DNA of 64,000 nt from Pasteuria penetrans (GCF_900538055.1 NZ_UZAC03000001.1:434001-498000); one strand, 5' to 3'. Positions 9,139 to 20,984 are shown, numbered from the stretch's first letter. Notes: generated from the letters alone by a model not told the origin. A program made the numbers and translations.

Positions 9139-9190
9139 AATGACCCTGAAATTACTGAAATTATTTAGTAATTATTAGGGTCATTTTTTT
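9139..9190 (+). terminator. Strong terminator after the TetR gene
   Basis: AATGACCCT (9139-9147) pairs with AGGGTCATT (9177-9185), with an inner ATTACT/AGTAAT helix, followed by a run of seven T. Confidence 0.9.
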
Positions 9191-10627
9191 CTAAATATTT
9201 CATTCATACAGAACATTTAGATGAAATGATTGGCTCTTGATCCAATTTTGGGATCGGAATATCATCGGATAGCTTTTATCTGATTTTGGATCTTGAGGTT
9301 GAATCAGGGGATCTTGACTGAACTTCAGGCTGGGAATATCATCAGGTAGCTTTTTCCGGATTCTGTATTTCAAGGATGGATTAGATGGGTGTCTATCCTT
9401 TTCCATACATCCCAATATTTTCCTCCTATCGTGATTGCAAGGGCACTTTTTTCTAAAGATCCCCCTTTATCCTATACTGTTTCACCCCACTCTAGACGGT
9501 TCCGGGGACGAGTTCATGGTTACGAATAACTTCGGACACATATCTTTATGCAGAGCCCCCTTCACTACTTTTTTCTTTGGTTCTATGATGTAGCGATTTT
9601 TTTCATTTCCCTGTTCCTTTGACATATAATATTTTTTATAATTTTATTATAAAATTTTAAAAAGAGTATTGCAGAGCAGAGTACTTCTTCTGAAAAAAAT
9701 ATCAAAAGATTATTATAATATTTTTATAGTAATTTAATAATATATTATAAAAATATTTGTGTTATTACTTAATTTATAGAAAGAGGTAAGGGTAGTTGGT
9801 TCTTATTTTGTTCCTTCTGTGCATGCTGGATAGACTGGATCCTGACGGAATCCCATGCTCAGAATATCGTTGGGTGGTTTTTGATTCATTCCGTATTTTT
9901 CAGGATGGATTGGGTATAGGTTTACCTTTCTCCCATAATGAACTGGTATGCATCCGTCCATTATATACATGTCCATGCTATTTGGTATACAATAGAGGAG
10001 TCGAGTCTGGGAAAATGTGAATATGGGGCTCCACAACGAAATATCCAATTTTACCGAACAATGGTCCCAAAATTGTTCCCAGTATTGCCCCCCAGGCTTG
10101 ATATTCGTCCGGGTTTCAAGATAGACCCACATATCCGAAGGGCGTGTTACATAAATCTGAAGGATGCATAGTTTTTGTTGTGTAGAATAACAAGCAGGAA
10201 TCTCATTATAGAATGGAGAAAACCCAATCTAGACTAGAGGGGAATACCCCCTTAAAAGCTGTGCAGGAGTAACCGACATAACGAGGGGTTCAAACATCCT
10301 CCTCTCCTTTACATTTGTAAGTACTATGATTTCAAACTTTGGTTTATTGATCCTAACAATCCGAAACAAGTAATATAAATAAAAATATAATTATAAAATT
10401 TATTTAAAAATATTTATATCTCTGTTGTGAGCCACTTTCATAATAAATGCGGGGGAAAAGTTATAGGAACAACGTTCACCCATCGATTCCCTCGGTTATC
10501 AGGAGTTGTGAATTTGGATCTTGAAAGGACAAGGCGATAGAAAACATACGATGGGGATTATTTAGTATCCTGGAGTCGCACTAGAATCGCTGATTTGTTA
10601 GAATGAGCGATATATATTTTTGGGGGG
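9191..10627. other. Non-coding, AT-rich stretch with diverged internal repeats
   Basis: Bases about 9300-9410 and 9840-9950 are diverged copies (AATATCATCAGGTAGCTTTTT against AATATCGTTGGGTGGTTTTT, each followed by a CAAGGATGGATT/CAGGATGGATT stretch). 9620-9780 and 10360-10430 are almost pure A/T. I see no gene. Confidence 0.6.
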
Positions 10628-12280
10628 ATGTTGAAACCGTTGGCACGCAATTTTGCACATGGTGCCACCTTCTTGTTCATCACCATGTTGTTGACAAAAA
10701 TACTGGGATTTTTATTCTGGTTTCCTTTCCGAATTATTGCCGATGAATCCGTAGTTGGCCTGTACAATCTAACCTATCCCACTTATAGTATCGTACTTAC
10801 TATCGCCACTGCAGGCATTCCAACTACCGTTTCTAAACTCGTTTCTGAGAGACTCGCTTGTGCGGATTCCTGGGGGGCTCGTCGTATTTTCCGTGCAGCC
10901 GTTTTTGTATTGACGTTTACTAGTGTTCCAGCGAGTATCTTTCTCTGGGTTGGGTCTCCTTGGATTGCTCGTATCATTTCAAAACAGGAAACATATGACT
11001 CCATGGAAATAGAGCCCTCCCTACGCGTTTTGTCCATTGCTGTTCTCCTCGTTCCCCTTATGGGGGCTTTACGGGGATACTTCCAGGGTCAGAGACGAAT
11101 GGCACCCACCGGTGTTTCCCAATTCCTGGAACAATTGGTACGAGTAGTTGTTATGATCGTTTTGGTTTATTGGTTTACAGCCGCTGGTTATAGTAAATCC
11201 ATGGTTAGCGCAGGAGCTATGTCGGGGGCTCTAGCAGGGGGTATAGTCGCACTTCTCTTTATGGTTTTTCTTTACGGGAGGGAATACCGAAAGCAGCTTA
11301 TTCAGGAGGAGAAAATAGGGTTTGAAAATGTACCCATCTCCCGTTATCGCAGTCGAGCGCGGGAACATGGTTCTATTCTTGTGCTGGCGAGGCAAATCAT
11401 GCGATATGCCCTTCCTATATCCCTGGCTTCTCTCTCCCTTCCCCTTTTTCAGGGGGTTGATTCCCTTACGTTTCTCCGTCTCCCCGAGTCCGTTCATATT
11501 TTCGATAACAAAGTTGCAATGGGCATTTATAGTCGGGGTGAGCCCTATGTCAACATCATTACTATTCTCTCTGTTGTGCTCGCAATGAATATTATTCCCA
11601 CTCTTTCCCGCTATCTAAAAAGGGGGGAAATCAATAAAATCAGGTCAAGGATTAGGAGATTGTGGCTCATAACAGTTGCCATCAGCCTGCCCGCTACTAC
11701 CCTGATGGGTATGCTTGCTCCCTCCCTCACCATACTCATGGCCGGGGATAGTCGGGGATCTATGGTGTTGACTCTCTTAGCAGTTTCCGCCATTTTTGGC
11801 AATTTATCCTTGGTAAGCTCAAGTATTTTGCAGGGTTTGGGGTACGATAAGGTTCCCATCCGCCATCTCTTTGTGGTTATTATTTTAAAACTGTTGGGTA
11901 ACTTAACCCTCGTTCCCCTCTTGGGGAGTATCGAGGGTGTGGCATGGGCTACGATTGTTGCTTATGCCGTTGCCTGTGGCTTGAATACAGGATACCTACT
12001 ACGAGAGGTAAATTTGACTGTCGATTTCCGTCATATAGTATTAAAACCCTTGTTTTGTACTGCGATTATGGCGACCCTTCTCCTCCCACCCATGATTTGG
12101 TTAGAAAATCATCTTACCTCTACCTCACGTTTTTTGCATCTAGGGACTATTATCATTATAGGAACGATGGGGGTAGCTATTTATACTGCCCTTGCTTTTT
12201 CTTTTCGTTTGATCACGTCTCAGGATATTGCAACACTCCCCTTTGGCAGGAGGGCACTGATTTGGTGGAGAGGAAAATAA
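10628..12280 (+). CDS. SpoVB/MurJ-type polysaccharide flippase, copy 1
   Basis: 550 residues, the usual length for the polysaccharide-biosynthesis/SpoVB branch of the MOP flippase superfamily, with about 14 predicted membrane helices. The N-terminus (GATFLFITMLLTKILGFLF, then GLYNLTYPTY, then ATAGIPTTVSKLVSE) and the RGYFQGQRRMAPTGVSQFLEQ motif in helices 3-4 are typical. Such proteins move lipid-linked cell-wall or polysaccharide precursors across the cytoplasmic membrane; SpoVB acts in spore cortex formation. The ATG is preceded only by a GGGGGG run touching it, a poor ribosome site. A close paralogue follows at 12613 on the same strand, 332 bases away across an inverted repeat. Which member (SpoVB, YkvU, YabM, MurJ-like) cannot be settled by eye. 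Confidence 0.85.
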   Translation: MLKPLARNFAHGATFLFITMLLTKILGFLFWFPFRIIADESVVGLYNLTYPTYSIVLTIATAGIPTTVSKLVSERLACADSWGARRIFRAAVFVLTFTSVPASIFLWVGSPWIARIISKQETYDSMEIEPSLRVLSIAVLLVPLMGALRGYFQGQRRMAPTGVSQFLEQLVRVVVMIVLVYWFTAAGYSKSMVSAGAMSGALAGGIVALLFMVFLYGREYRKQLIQEEKIGFENVPISRYRSRAREHGSILVLARQIMRYALPISLASLSLPLFQGVDSLTFLRLPESVHIFDNKVAMGIYSRGEPYVNIITILSVVLAMNIIPTLSRYLKRGEINKIRSRIRRLWLITVAISLPATTLMGMLAPSLTILMAGDSRGSMVLTLLAVSAIFGNLSLVSSSILQGLGYDKVPIRHLFVVIILKLLGNLTLVPLLGSIEGVAWATIVAYAVACGLNTGYLLREVNLTVDFRHIVLKPLFCTAIMATLLLPPMIWLENHLTSTSRFLHLGTIIIIGTMGVAIYTALAFSFRLITSQDIATLPFGRRALIWWRGK

Positions 12281-12317
12281 TTCCTATAAAGGGAATCGTG
12301 CCCACTCCTATTGTCCA

Positions 12318-12389
12318 TGGAAATGGGCATAACAATCTGAGGGGGGCCAAAACAAATGGGCCTCCTTGGGGTTGTTATGCCTATTTCCA
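12318..12389 (+). terminator. Long inverted repeat between the two flippase genes
   Basis: TGGAAATGGGCATAACAA (12318-12335) pairs almost perfectly with TTGTTATGCCTATTTCCA (12372-12389), 18-bp arms with one mismatch around a 36-base loop. It lies 38 bases after the first flippase stop and has no T run directly after it. Confidence 0.55.
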
Positions 12390-12612
12390 TTTGCCTGGGA
12401 ACTATCCTATAATTAATTTTCCGAATGTATTTATTTTATAAAATGTTAAAAATAAAAAAATTTTCCGAATAATATTCCATACCCCTATCGACCCCCTAAC
12501 AGATTTCCCCTAATCAATAGGCAACGAATGGATGGGAAAAGGGAAAACTAAATCATAGGAAATCATCTCATCCACGGGTCACCATCCCCGCCGGGGAAGG
12601 GGGATAGAAACT

Positions 12613-14241
12613 TTGGCACGCAGTCTTGTTCATGGCACCGTTTTTCTCCTTATAGCAACATTGATCACCAGGGTTCTGGGAGTAGTTTTCCAAATCGCCC
12701 TGCGTCACATGACGGATGATGCAGTCATAGGTATGTATACAGATGCTGTTTACATATACAATATTGTCCATATTATTGCTACCGCGGGTATACCTGTCAC
12801 GATTTCCAAGTTCATTGCAGAGCAACTGGAACGGAAGGATCTCTATAGTGTGAATCGCACCTTCCGGGCTGCTATGTCCATTCTTTTCCTTACAGCCGGT
12901 TTTGCTGCTATCCTCTTTTGGTTTGGTGCGCCCTATCTACCAGCATTGAATGGGCTTGATGATTCCGTACATATTCTGTCCCTAACCATACTCCTTGTAC
13001 CCCCACTTTCTGTACTCCGTGGCTATTTTCAGGCCCATCAGCGTATGGAACCCACGGCCGTCTCCCAAATTGTTGAACAAATCGTGAGGATTATATTTAT
13101 GATCGTGGTAGTGAACCAATTGAAACAAATGGGTTCGAGCAGGGAAATACTCAGTGCAGGATCCATGTCAGGAGCACTAGGAGGGGCGTTCGTGGCCTTT
13201 CTATTGCTCGTTGTCTGGTATCGGAAGGAACGTCAACCCATAACCTACACGCCAATATCTGTTCGATCTGTTCCCAGTTACCTCTATCGGAGTAGAAGCC
13301 GGGAACGAGCTCCCCTCATGACTATAGCCTATAAGTTGATTAAACACACATGGCCCATCACATTGGTTGCAGTGGCCCAACCCCTCCTACAAACCATAGA
13401 CACTTTTTCTTTTGAGTATCTCCTTCCCGAAACAGGAATCCCAAAAACGGAATTTCATATAAAAACACAAGCAGGGATTTACCGACGGGGTGATCCCTAT
13501 GTAAATGCTATGAACATTCTTGCAACGGCATTGGCTATCAACCTTATTCCTACCCTGGCTCGGCATTCCGCCAAAAACAGACAGAATCTCATTCGTCGTA
13601 CTATTGAACAAACTTGGTCCACAATCACAATGAGTAGCCTGCCCATGGCAACGATGATAGCCTTATTGGCCCCTCATTTGGTTACTATCATAGCCAAGGA
13701 TCCACGTGGTTCCTTTTTTTTGGCTATTTTGGTTACCGCCGGAATTTTTGGCAACGTTTCTTTGGTTAGCTCAAGTATACTGCAGGGGCTGGGGTACAAT
13801 CGCATACCCATTCGGCATCTTCTATTTGCCATTGCTCTTAAACTATCGGGTAACTTCGCCCTCATTCCCTACCTTGGTGGTGTAGAGGGGGCGGCATGGG
13901 CCACACTAATAGCCTATGCCATTCAATGTGGCCTTAATGTTGGTTACATCATTCGTGAAAAGAAACTATCCCCCAATTTGCGGAATATCATCGTCAAACC
14001 CATCCTATGTACCACGGTAATGTCCCTGATCCTATTCGTTCCGTTGCTATTCCTTGAAAACAGTTTACCTTTCCCCCATAAAAAAATGTACGATTGTATT
14101 ATCGTACTTAGCATAGGTTGTTTGGGATTGTTTATCTATATGGGAATGATTTTCCGTTTGAAAATGATCACAAAGGAAAACATCCTATCCTTCCCTCTTG
14201 GTAAAAAAATAATTTCTAAATGGGATAAATTATGGGGATAA
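12613..14241 (+). CDS. SpoVB/MurJ-type polysaccharide flippase, copy 2
   Basis: 542 residues from a TTG start at 12613, supported by AAGGGGGAT eight to ten bases upstream and by alignment with the start of its neighbour (ARSLVHGTVFLL against ARNFAHGATFLF). About 14 membrane helices; the same landmarks as copy 1: ATAGIPVTISKFIAEQ, LRGYFQAHQRMEPTAVSQI and SSSILQGLGYNRIPIRHL. The two are clear tandem duplicates, moderately diverged, and both frames are intact, so both are probably used. No downstream partner gene follows. Confidence 0.85.
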   Translation: MARSLVHGTVFLLIATLITRVLGVVFQIALRHMTDDAVIGMYTDAVYIYNIVHIIATAGIPVTISKFIAEQLERKDLYSVNRTFRAAMSILFLTAGFAAILFWFGAPYLPALNGLDDSVHILSLTILLVPPLSVLRGYFQAHQRMEPTAVSQIVEQIVRIIFMIVVVNQLKQMGSSREILSAGSMSGALGGAFVAFLLLVVWYRKERQPITYTPISVRSVPSYLYRSRSRERAPLMTIAYKLIKHTWPITLVAVAQPLLQTIDTFSFEYLLPETGIPKTEFHIKTQAGIYRRGDPYVNAMNILATALAINLIPTLARHSAKNRQNLIRRTIEQTWSTITMSSLPMATMIALLAPHLVTIIAKDPRGSFFLAILVTAGIFGNVSLVSSSILQGLGYNRIPIRHLLFAIALKLSGNFALIPYLGGVEGAAWATLIAYAIQCGLNVGYIIREKKLSPNLRNIIVKPILCTTVMSLILFVPLLFLENSLPFPHKKMYDCIIVLSIGCLGLFIYMGMIFRLKMITKENILSFPLGKKIISKWDKLWG

Positions 14242-15744
14242 GAATCATGGCACATCCAGACAGGTGTATGCATTGTCCCAAAGGGGGTGTTGATTCTGAT
14301 CCTGGATCTCTGGGGGCGGTCCCATTCTTGATTTAGTCCATAAATGTTATACAACAGCCTCATAAGGGGTAAATACAAAAATGATACGAAAGAAATTTTT
14401 GTTAGAATTCAAGCAAAGGGAAGTTGAATAGGTTAGCAGGGGTGGACAAGCAAGTTGTTAATGTACCTAGACAGATAGTACTGTTCGTACGATCAATTGT
14501 TGGGGGAAGGAGGTATTGGTTAGCTTATTTTCCCTTCGTAGGGGTATCGTTGGATGGATTCTTCCCATTCTTTGGGCCTTTCGTATAGGGTGGTTTCTAA
14601 ATCTTAGTGGCTAGAGAACTGGGGGGATCCTATGATGTATCCTAAATACATAGGAAAATCGGCTCCTGATTTCCATGCCCCCCCCTAATCGAGGAAATCA
14701 GACCTGTATTTTCGTGGGGGCATCTTTTGGGGAATGTCCCTCGTTTATAGTAGATACAAGCGTGTACAACAATAAAATGCACAATAGGTATGGCGAACGC
14801 GAATCCGTGTAATAACAATGACCCATTCTAAAAAATACATGAAAAAAATATTTATTGAAGATTGGATCCCCTATTCCTTACCCTTTGGAATAGGGGGATA
14901 CCCTATGTACTCATGATTTCGGGTGGTTATCAATCCATTGGTAACTACGCGGGGCCGTTGAATTCGCCCGTGAGTGGATTCCAAAAATGGGGTGGGTGTA
15001 CGGAAGGGTGAGACAACCTTTTGAACGTTCGTCTCCCCTATATTTTAAAACAGGTGATCTCATTAGTATTGTAGTTTGTCTATATCTCGGCGGAGGTCAT
15101 AGCACTGGTTTATGAATCGGGATGCAGAAGGTCTGAGGTATGATCACAGTTCCAGGGGACGAGTTATGAATTATGAATGTAGGGGTACTATACAAGAAAT
15201 GAGGATTGATCCTGTTTCGTATTGCCACAGGGGAGGTAGGGGAGCATTGGACTGTGGAGGATTAGGAATAGGGGACCCCCAATTCTTATTGGTAGAATGT
15301 ATGCATCTGTTTGGGTATTGCCATATTGCTATCGATTATATTTCGCCCTTCATTTCCGATGACAATTTCTTGTTTGGATTACCTTCAAGAAAAATCCGCT
15401 GGTTCAACGAACGCGGGACATAAATTAGCGAGGATAAGTTCCCAGGGATCATGGCATGGATAAGATCATCATAACAAGTAGCATTAAGATCAGTAGTTAT
15501 GGAGAGGGATACTGGAAAATAGTTTACAGATTCAATGATGATTATGGGCAGGGATTGGCTGGGGACTTGGTTTATTCCGCACAGAACGAATGTTGGGGGT
15601 TATTTTGTTATGGCAGGATGAAAATGGGGAGAGGGTGACCTACGAAAGGGAATTACATGTTCATTTCCTTGGCATGTGGTACACACCCTTTGCATAAAAT
15701 TGCGGGAGCGTCCCCCTAGGCACAATGGAGAGAGGCGGATGTAA
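14242..15744. other. Non-coding stretch upstream of the parS array
   Basis: No supported gene. A possible terminator for the flippase is CTGATTTCC...GGAAATCAG around 14668-14703. Otherwise AT-rich DNA with short ORFs lacking ribosome sites. Confidence 0.5.
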
Positions 15745-15760
15745 TGTTTCACGTGAAACA
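15745..15760. promoter_or_regulatory. parS: parS site 1 (perfect)
   Basis: TGTTTCACGTGAAACA, the canonical 16-bp Bacillus-type ParB binding palindrome. Confidence 0.95.
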
Positions 15761-15801
15761 TTGGTAATCCCCCCATGATTTGGGCCAATGCTTCAATACT
15801 A

Positions 15802-15817
15802 TGTTTCACGTGAAACA
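15802..15817. promoter_or_regulatory. parS: parS site 2 (perfect)
   Basis: Perfect 16-bp palindrome, 57 bases from site 1, the closest spacing in the array. Confidence 0.95.
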
Positions 15818-17213
15818 AATGGAGGTTGGGTTCGATCGTGTGCGTATATTCTCCAGGGGTTTCTTCAGGTATTTTTGAATGGTTTATCCTACCCAAAGGG
15901 GATTTCCTTTAAACCCTAATTATAAAAACTTATTTATTTTTTTATAAATATAAAATATGAAAATTGATTTATTCCCCTTCAACCGGGTGTCATAACACAT
16001 CCTACATGCGGGCAGCAAGTATTTTTTCACAGGAGGTGTCCTATTATTTACCCATAGATTGCCTCGGTGATCCGAGATCTTACCACTGGAGGGTTCTCTG
16101 ACCCCCGCATGATCCTAAATTACTTTGACTTCCATTGTTTCTCCCTTATTTTCTGTTTTCATTGCTGGTATCCCTCTCCCTATTGGGGTTAGCTTGGTTT
16201 TGCTAATTTTTATTGGCTTACTGCCTATATTTTTCCGGGGTTCCTCTGCTCCCTATATTCTGTGCTGTGTATTACTAGGGCATAATTCCGGGACCTGTTC
16301 GATTACGAGCTAGGTTTAAGGTCTGTGGGGGAACAACAAAAATATATGCTATGGAATCCAATCCTCTGATGACAGAGATTCCATTGGTGCCATCCTATTA
16401 CCCCTGGGGTACTCGCCTCGTTCGTTATGCTACTACACTTCTACACCATACCCCGGATTGTAGTATCTGTTGTCCTTATTCCGCTTTTTCCCTCTGTTTT
16501 CGGTCTCCTTATACAAATCAATAGGATCCTATGCGATAGGGAATCCCCATTTGGATACGATTGGATCTTTTGAGTGGCTTGCTTACTTTCCCCATGGAAC
16601 CTCTCCCATCGTTTAGTAGAATGATGCGGTAGTTGGGATCATGTCGGAGGTGATCTATGCTATCCTGTAATCTCCCTCACAAAACTGCTATGACTTTTGC
16701 GCTTATCGGTTGGTATTCATCACAAATTTGCATACCAACCTGGAGTGCTATTTCCAGATCGAGGGCTGCTATAACTTATTCCCTCAGCTCTCTTAGCAGA
16801 TTCCCTCTTTCGTCTGATGGGATCGATTTTTTCATAACAGCATCGCAAATGTTCTTTAAAATATGGGTTATGAATTGTTACCAGTTTATGTTAGAGCAAT
16901 TCACATGAACAGCCCTCCTAGGACCGAGGTGCGAGTCGCTAGTGATGTGAGGAACATAGGCTAGACCCCATGGACGGATATTTTGAGGGACGTGATTTCA
17001 AGTCTTAAGGAATTCGGTGGTATCGTACCCAACCCACAGGGTCTTCCCGACATTGAGGGGATCGTATCAATAGTAGGGTTTCTTAAGGATGGATTGGGAA
17101 GAGACCTTCCGGGGTTCGGGAATAGAGAAGATAATAGGTTCCCGATGGATTTGAATTGTTCGAGTCCTGACACCATCCCTCCGAATCATGAGATGGATGA
17201 TTCTCCAATAACA

Positions 17214-17229
17214 TGTTTCACGTGAAACA
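17214..17229. promoter_or_regulatory. parS: parS site 3 (perfect)
   Basis: Perfect TGTTTCACGTGAAACA. Confidence 0.95.
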
Positions 17230-17987
17230 TATAGACCCCTTTTTTATGAAGAGAGGGGTAATAGTCATATAGAATCATGTAGGGGGGTTCATAACAATGA
17301 ATGCAATGTATCATATATGAAATCAACAAATTTTACATTTTACCCTTCCGAACATTGAAAAGCAACCCCATTCAATGTGATCTTGGGGGGTGAAGAAAAA
17401 TAGAGGGAGAACTGAAGAGTAATGGGTTTTTGGATCTAAATGGCTACAGGATTATGGTTATTTAGAGGGATATGTTTCCATCCTCCTATCGGATCTATGG
17501 AATTCACAAATAATGAATTCCGGTTTGTTATCTTCTTCCATCATAGGCTTGTATCACGGTTTCAGCATATCTATTCCGAAATATTGGAACTGTTTTCACT
17601 ATATATTTTGATTTATAGGAAAAATGGAGGGAAAACAGCAATCCTATCGAAGACATCGGGAGTGCTTAGAAACAAAAATTTCGGATTATTTTTCTATGGA
17701 TCATAATGGAGGTTTCTTTTTCCGGGATGTTTAGGGGCTGTTATTTTTCGTTTGTAGTTTTTATGGATAGGCAGGGGAACAGTTTTCATTTCACTAATGG
17801 GGTGGAATTTTTCTTTCTTCTTATAGGGTTCGAACATTTTTGTGGTTGGCAACAATGTCCTCTTCCCTCCCGATTTGCATGCAAATTTTTGATAGCCATG
17901 GATATCAAATCATTAGGAATGCGTTGCACAATCTTGGGATAGAATTACAGGGGTATCCCGATGGATACAATTGAGGGGCAAACGACG

Positions 17988-18003
17988 TATTTCACGTAAA
18001 ATA
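17988..18003. promoter_or_regulatory. Degenerate parS-like site
   Basis: TATTTCACGTAAAATA keeps the central CACGT but has three mismatches; it occupies the same position in its repeat unit as the 18813 site. Confidence 0.5.
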
Positions 18004-18140
18004 AGTGAGGGCATAAACTATATTCCAACACATATATAAAATATACAAAAATAACCAAATACAGAAGCGGAAAGTTACTTATATTTCTATATGATAAGAT
18101 TCATGAATATGTTTCACAACGACTGATCTCTCAAATGCTA

Positions 18141-18156
18141 TGTTTCACGTGAAACA
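18141..18156. promoter_or_regulatory. parS: parS site 4 (perfect)
   Basis: Perfect 16-bp palindrome. Confidence 0.95.
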
Positions 18157-18812
18157 TATGAGATATCCCTGTGAAGAGAAGGGTTACTATCCATTGTGGA
18201 ATCGATGGATTTTATATTTTCGCTTATCGGGATGTTGAGAGGAAATCTCATTCAATGCAATCCCTAGGGTCGGGTGAACGGGAGGGGGTTCGAATCATAT
18301 TACCTTTTCGTATCCTGGAACCCATGAACAATGAATTGTGAATCGTTATTTGTTCCTATTATAGGATTGTTCTCCATTTTCAACATATCTACTTTGAATT
18401 GTTTGAACCATTGTTACTACATCTCCTGATTTATAGGACGGATGGTTGAAGGGAAAACAATAACCCTATTTAGGACATCGGTAATTTATATAAATAAAAA
18501 TGGTGGAGCATTTTGAAATCGACCATGCTGCATGTTTCTTCACCAGATCTGTTTAGAATTTGTCATTTTTCGTTGTAGTTTTTATAGTCAGGTGGGGAGG
18601 AATGGTTTTTATTTTTCCGATGGATCGTAGTGGTCCTTTCTTCTTACAGAGACGGCATATTTTTTAGATTGGCAATAATGCCTTCTACCTCCTCAGTTTG
18701 CATGCAAGTTTTTGATAACAATGGATATCAAATGATTCGGAATGTTATGTACAACTTTAGGGTAGAACTGCGGCATCATTTCAGTGGGCACAATGGTATT
18801 GGGTAGATGTAA

Positions 18813-18828
18813 TATTTCATGTGAAACA
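18813..18828. promoter_or_regulatory. Degenerate parS-like site
   Basis: TATTTCATGTGAAACA, two mismatches to parS; its flank (GGGCACAATGG then AGATGTAAT) resembles that of perfect site 1. Confidence 0.55.
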
Positions 18829-18961
18829 AATGTGGTCATAAATCATATCCTAATACATACATAAAATATAGAAAAAATAACCAAATAGGAGATCGGAGAA
18901 TTACTTTTTTACATATAAAATCAGAGAATATGTCCTGTAATGGATATTTTTTCAAATCTTA

Positions 18962-18977
18962 TGTTTCACGTGAAACA
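18962..18977. promoter_or_regulatory. parS: parS site 5 (perfect)
   Basis: Perfect 16-bp palindrome. Confidence 0.95.
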
Positions 18978-19334
18978 TATACAATTTTGGATAGGAAAAT
19001 AATAATCGTATGGAATCACATATGCAGGTTCATAAAAATAAATATAATGGATCGTATGTGAAATCAATAAATTTTATATTAATTCATCAGAATATTGAAA
19101 AATATTATTTGGTTTTATTTTTGTGAGAGGGGGAATAGGGGAGGAGAATAATGAGTCTTTAGACTTTAATGGTTACAAGATCAAGGGTGTTTAGGGGAAT
19201 GGATTCCCATCGTTTCAATGAATCCATGAAATCTATGAATAATGAATTACAAACCATTCGATTGAAAGTCATTTCAGTGGCTATATGAGGAAATCAGGGA
19301 ATAGGTCCTGCAATGTATGACTTTTCTAATACCA

Positions 19335-19350
19335 TGTTTCACGTGAAACA
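19335..19350. promoter_or_regulatory. parS: parS site 6 (perfect)
   Basis: Perfect 16-bp palindrome. Confidence 0.95.
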
Positions 19351-20049
19351 TATCCATCCGCTTCGGGAGAGAGGGGTCTCCGGATTTCAATAGGTAAGGG
19401 GTAGGAGGTTCCTAATCTATAAATATTTCATGCAATTTTTTTTATAGTTTGGATCGCATATCCCATATGGTTTGACGTGTACCTTCCATTGAAGATGTGT
19501 TTCGCACCTCATAGTTGAATATATTTATTCTATAATAAGGGATGATATCTTCCGTGGGGACCCACCAAGAACATGGTGCTAACTACCTTCATTTTACAAA
19601 AATATTCATAAAAAATAATTTTTGTATAGATTAAAACATGTGCAAAGGGAATTTTCAGATCCTCATGGGGGTTGTCTAGAGGGATCGATTCCCACCGCCC
19701 CAACGGATCTATGGAACTCATGAATAATGAATTGTGAATCGTTACCCGTTCGTATAATGGGCTTGTCCCCTCATTTTCAATATATCTACCTAGAGTCGTT
19801 TGAATCGTTTGTACTACATCCCTTGTTTTATAGGACAAGTTATTATCAGTGAAAATAATAACCCTATCAAAGATATTGGGGGTGTTTGGAAATAAAAATG
19901 GGGGATCATTTGTAATTTGCTCATGCCGGATTTCTATTCCCTAGGGATGGTGGTTAGAAAATTATTTCCCGTTCGTGCCCCCGAGGGTGTGTGGGGAGAA
20001 ACGGATTCTATTGAATTTGGACTGAATTATCGGACCTGGGTTTTTAGAC

Positions 20050-20651
20050 CCGGGAACGAGGGTTGAATCATTGTTCAGTAGGTCGAATGGTTCATGATAG
20101 GGTCCTGTATTCCCATCCTCTCAGATTTGCGGTTGTAAGGAACAATGGGGAGAGCGTCTGGAAAAAGACAGGTCGAGAGATTCTTGTCCGGTGTGAATCA
20201 GGGAAATTAGCAGGGCGAACTATCTACTGTCCTGGCGACATTCAGTGCGCGGATGGAGGGACGATGATTTAAGCCCCCATAGGGTGAGAACTATGGCACG
20301 GACCCCGGGCTAAGGCTGGGGGTAAAAGGGCTAAGGATATACTAAGGCCTTCATGAACAGCAACTTATGATAGGGATAAAATCTTTGTAATGAGAGCAGG
20401 ACGAGGGGGTTGAATGGCTTGGCTTGGGCCAGCTAATACACAATCCGGGATAAGGGGATGATCGTAAGTTTGGATCAGATAGCATTGAATCGGAATCAGG
20501 ACAAAACACAGCAGGAAGGGATATGGAAAATGTAATACCAGATGGGTACTGAATGGACAAAATCCTATGGGACCATAAGAGATGCATAATGAGAGAGTAG
20601 TACGTATGGTGCTGTGAGAGGGTTGGCTGAGATGCCATCCTTCTACTCGAC
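20050..20651 (+). mobile_element. Degenerate full-length family B/A-like group II intron
   Basis: The 5' half (GGTTGTAAGGAACAATGGGGAGAG, then CTGTCCTGGCGACATTCAGTG) matches the start and middle of family B in diverged form. The 3' end has a worn domain V (around 20580-20615, GAGATGCATAATGAGAGAG) and a domain VI with GGGTTGGCTGAGATGCC, ending CTACTCGAC at 20651. It encodes no protein and sits between the parS array and parA. Confidence 0.65.
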
Positions 20652-20811
20652 GTATACAGAAACAAGTAATATGAATAAGGGTAGAATGATATATAAAATA
20701 TTATATAATTTATAAATAAAAACACATTCCCCTGTCGTTAGCCACACCCGTATTCCTTGGGCCCTCTCTATTTGGTGTTTGTGGGGTATAGGTAGGAGAT
20801 GGTATTTCCAG

Positions 20812-20827
20812 AGTTTCACGTGAAACA
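20812..20827. promoter_or_regulatory. parS: parS site 7 (one mismatch), in the parA upstream region
   Basis: AGTTTCACGTGAAACA differs from the consensus only in the first base. It lies 158 bases before the parA start codon, where ParB binding could also affect transcription of the operon. Confidence 0.85.
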
Positions 20828-20984
20828 ATAGCTATTGGCGTTCAATAGAAGTAAACTAGTGTGGGGGTATATTTCCCCGCTATCATTCGTAATGAGCAGT
20901 TGGGTGTTTCCATGGAGTTGCTTTGGGAACTCTCAAGGGTTCATTGGGCTGAATAATTTCTAGGAATGGAGGGGGGAGATCCAA

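Larger units (their letters stand above)
15818..20049. repeat. Gene-free parS array region built of degenerate ~825-bp units
   Basis: Two units are easy to follow: degenerate parS-like sites at 17988 and 18813 (825 apart) each precede a perfect site (18141 and 18962, 821 apart) by about 150 bases. The DNA between aligns throughout (for example TTGCATGCAAATTTTTGATA against TTGCATGCAAGTTTTTGATA). Parts of the same unit recur at about 19000-19350 and 19650-19960. Short ORFs here differ between units and show no coding conservation, so I regard the whole tract as non-coding centromere-like DNA. Confidence 0.8.

Noticed and set aside
15112-17942. Several 60-100-codon ORFs in the parS tract
   Set aside because: They are not conserved between the repeat units that contain them and lack ribosome sites.
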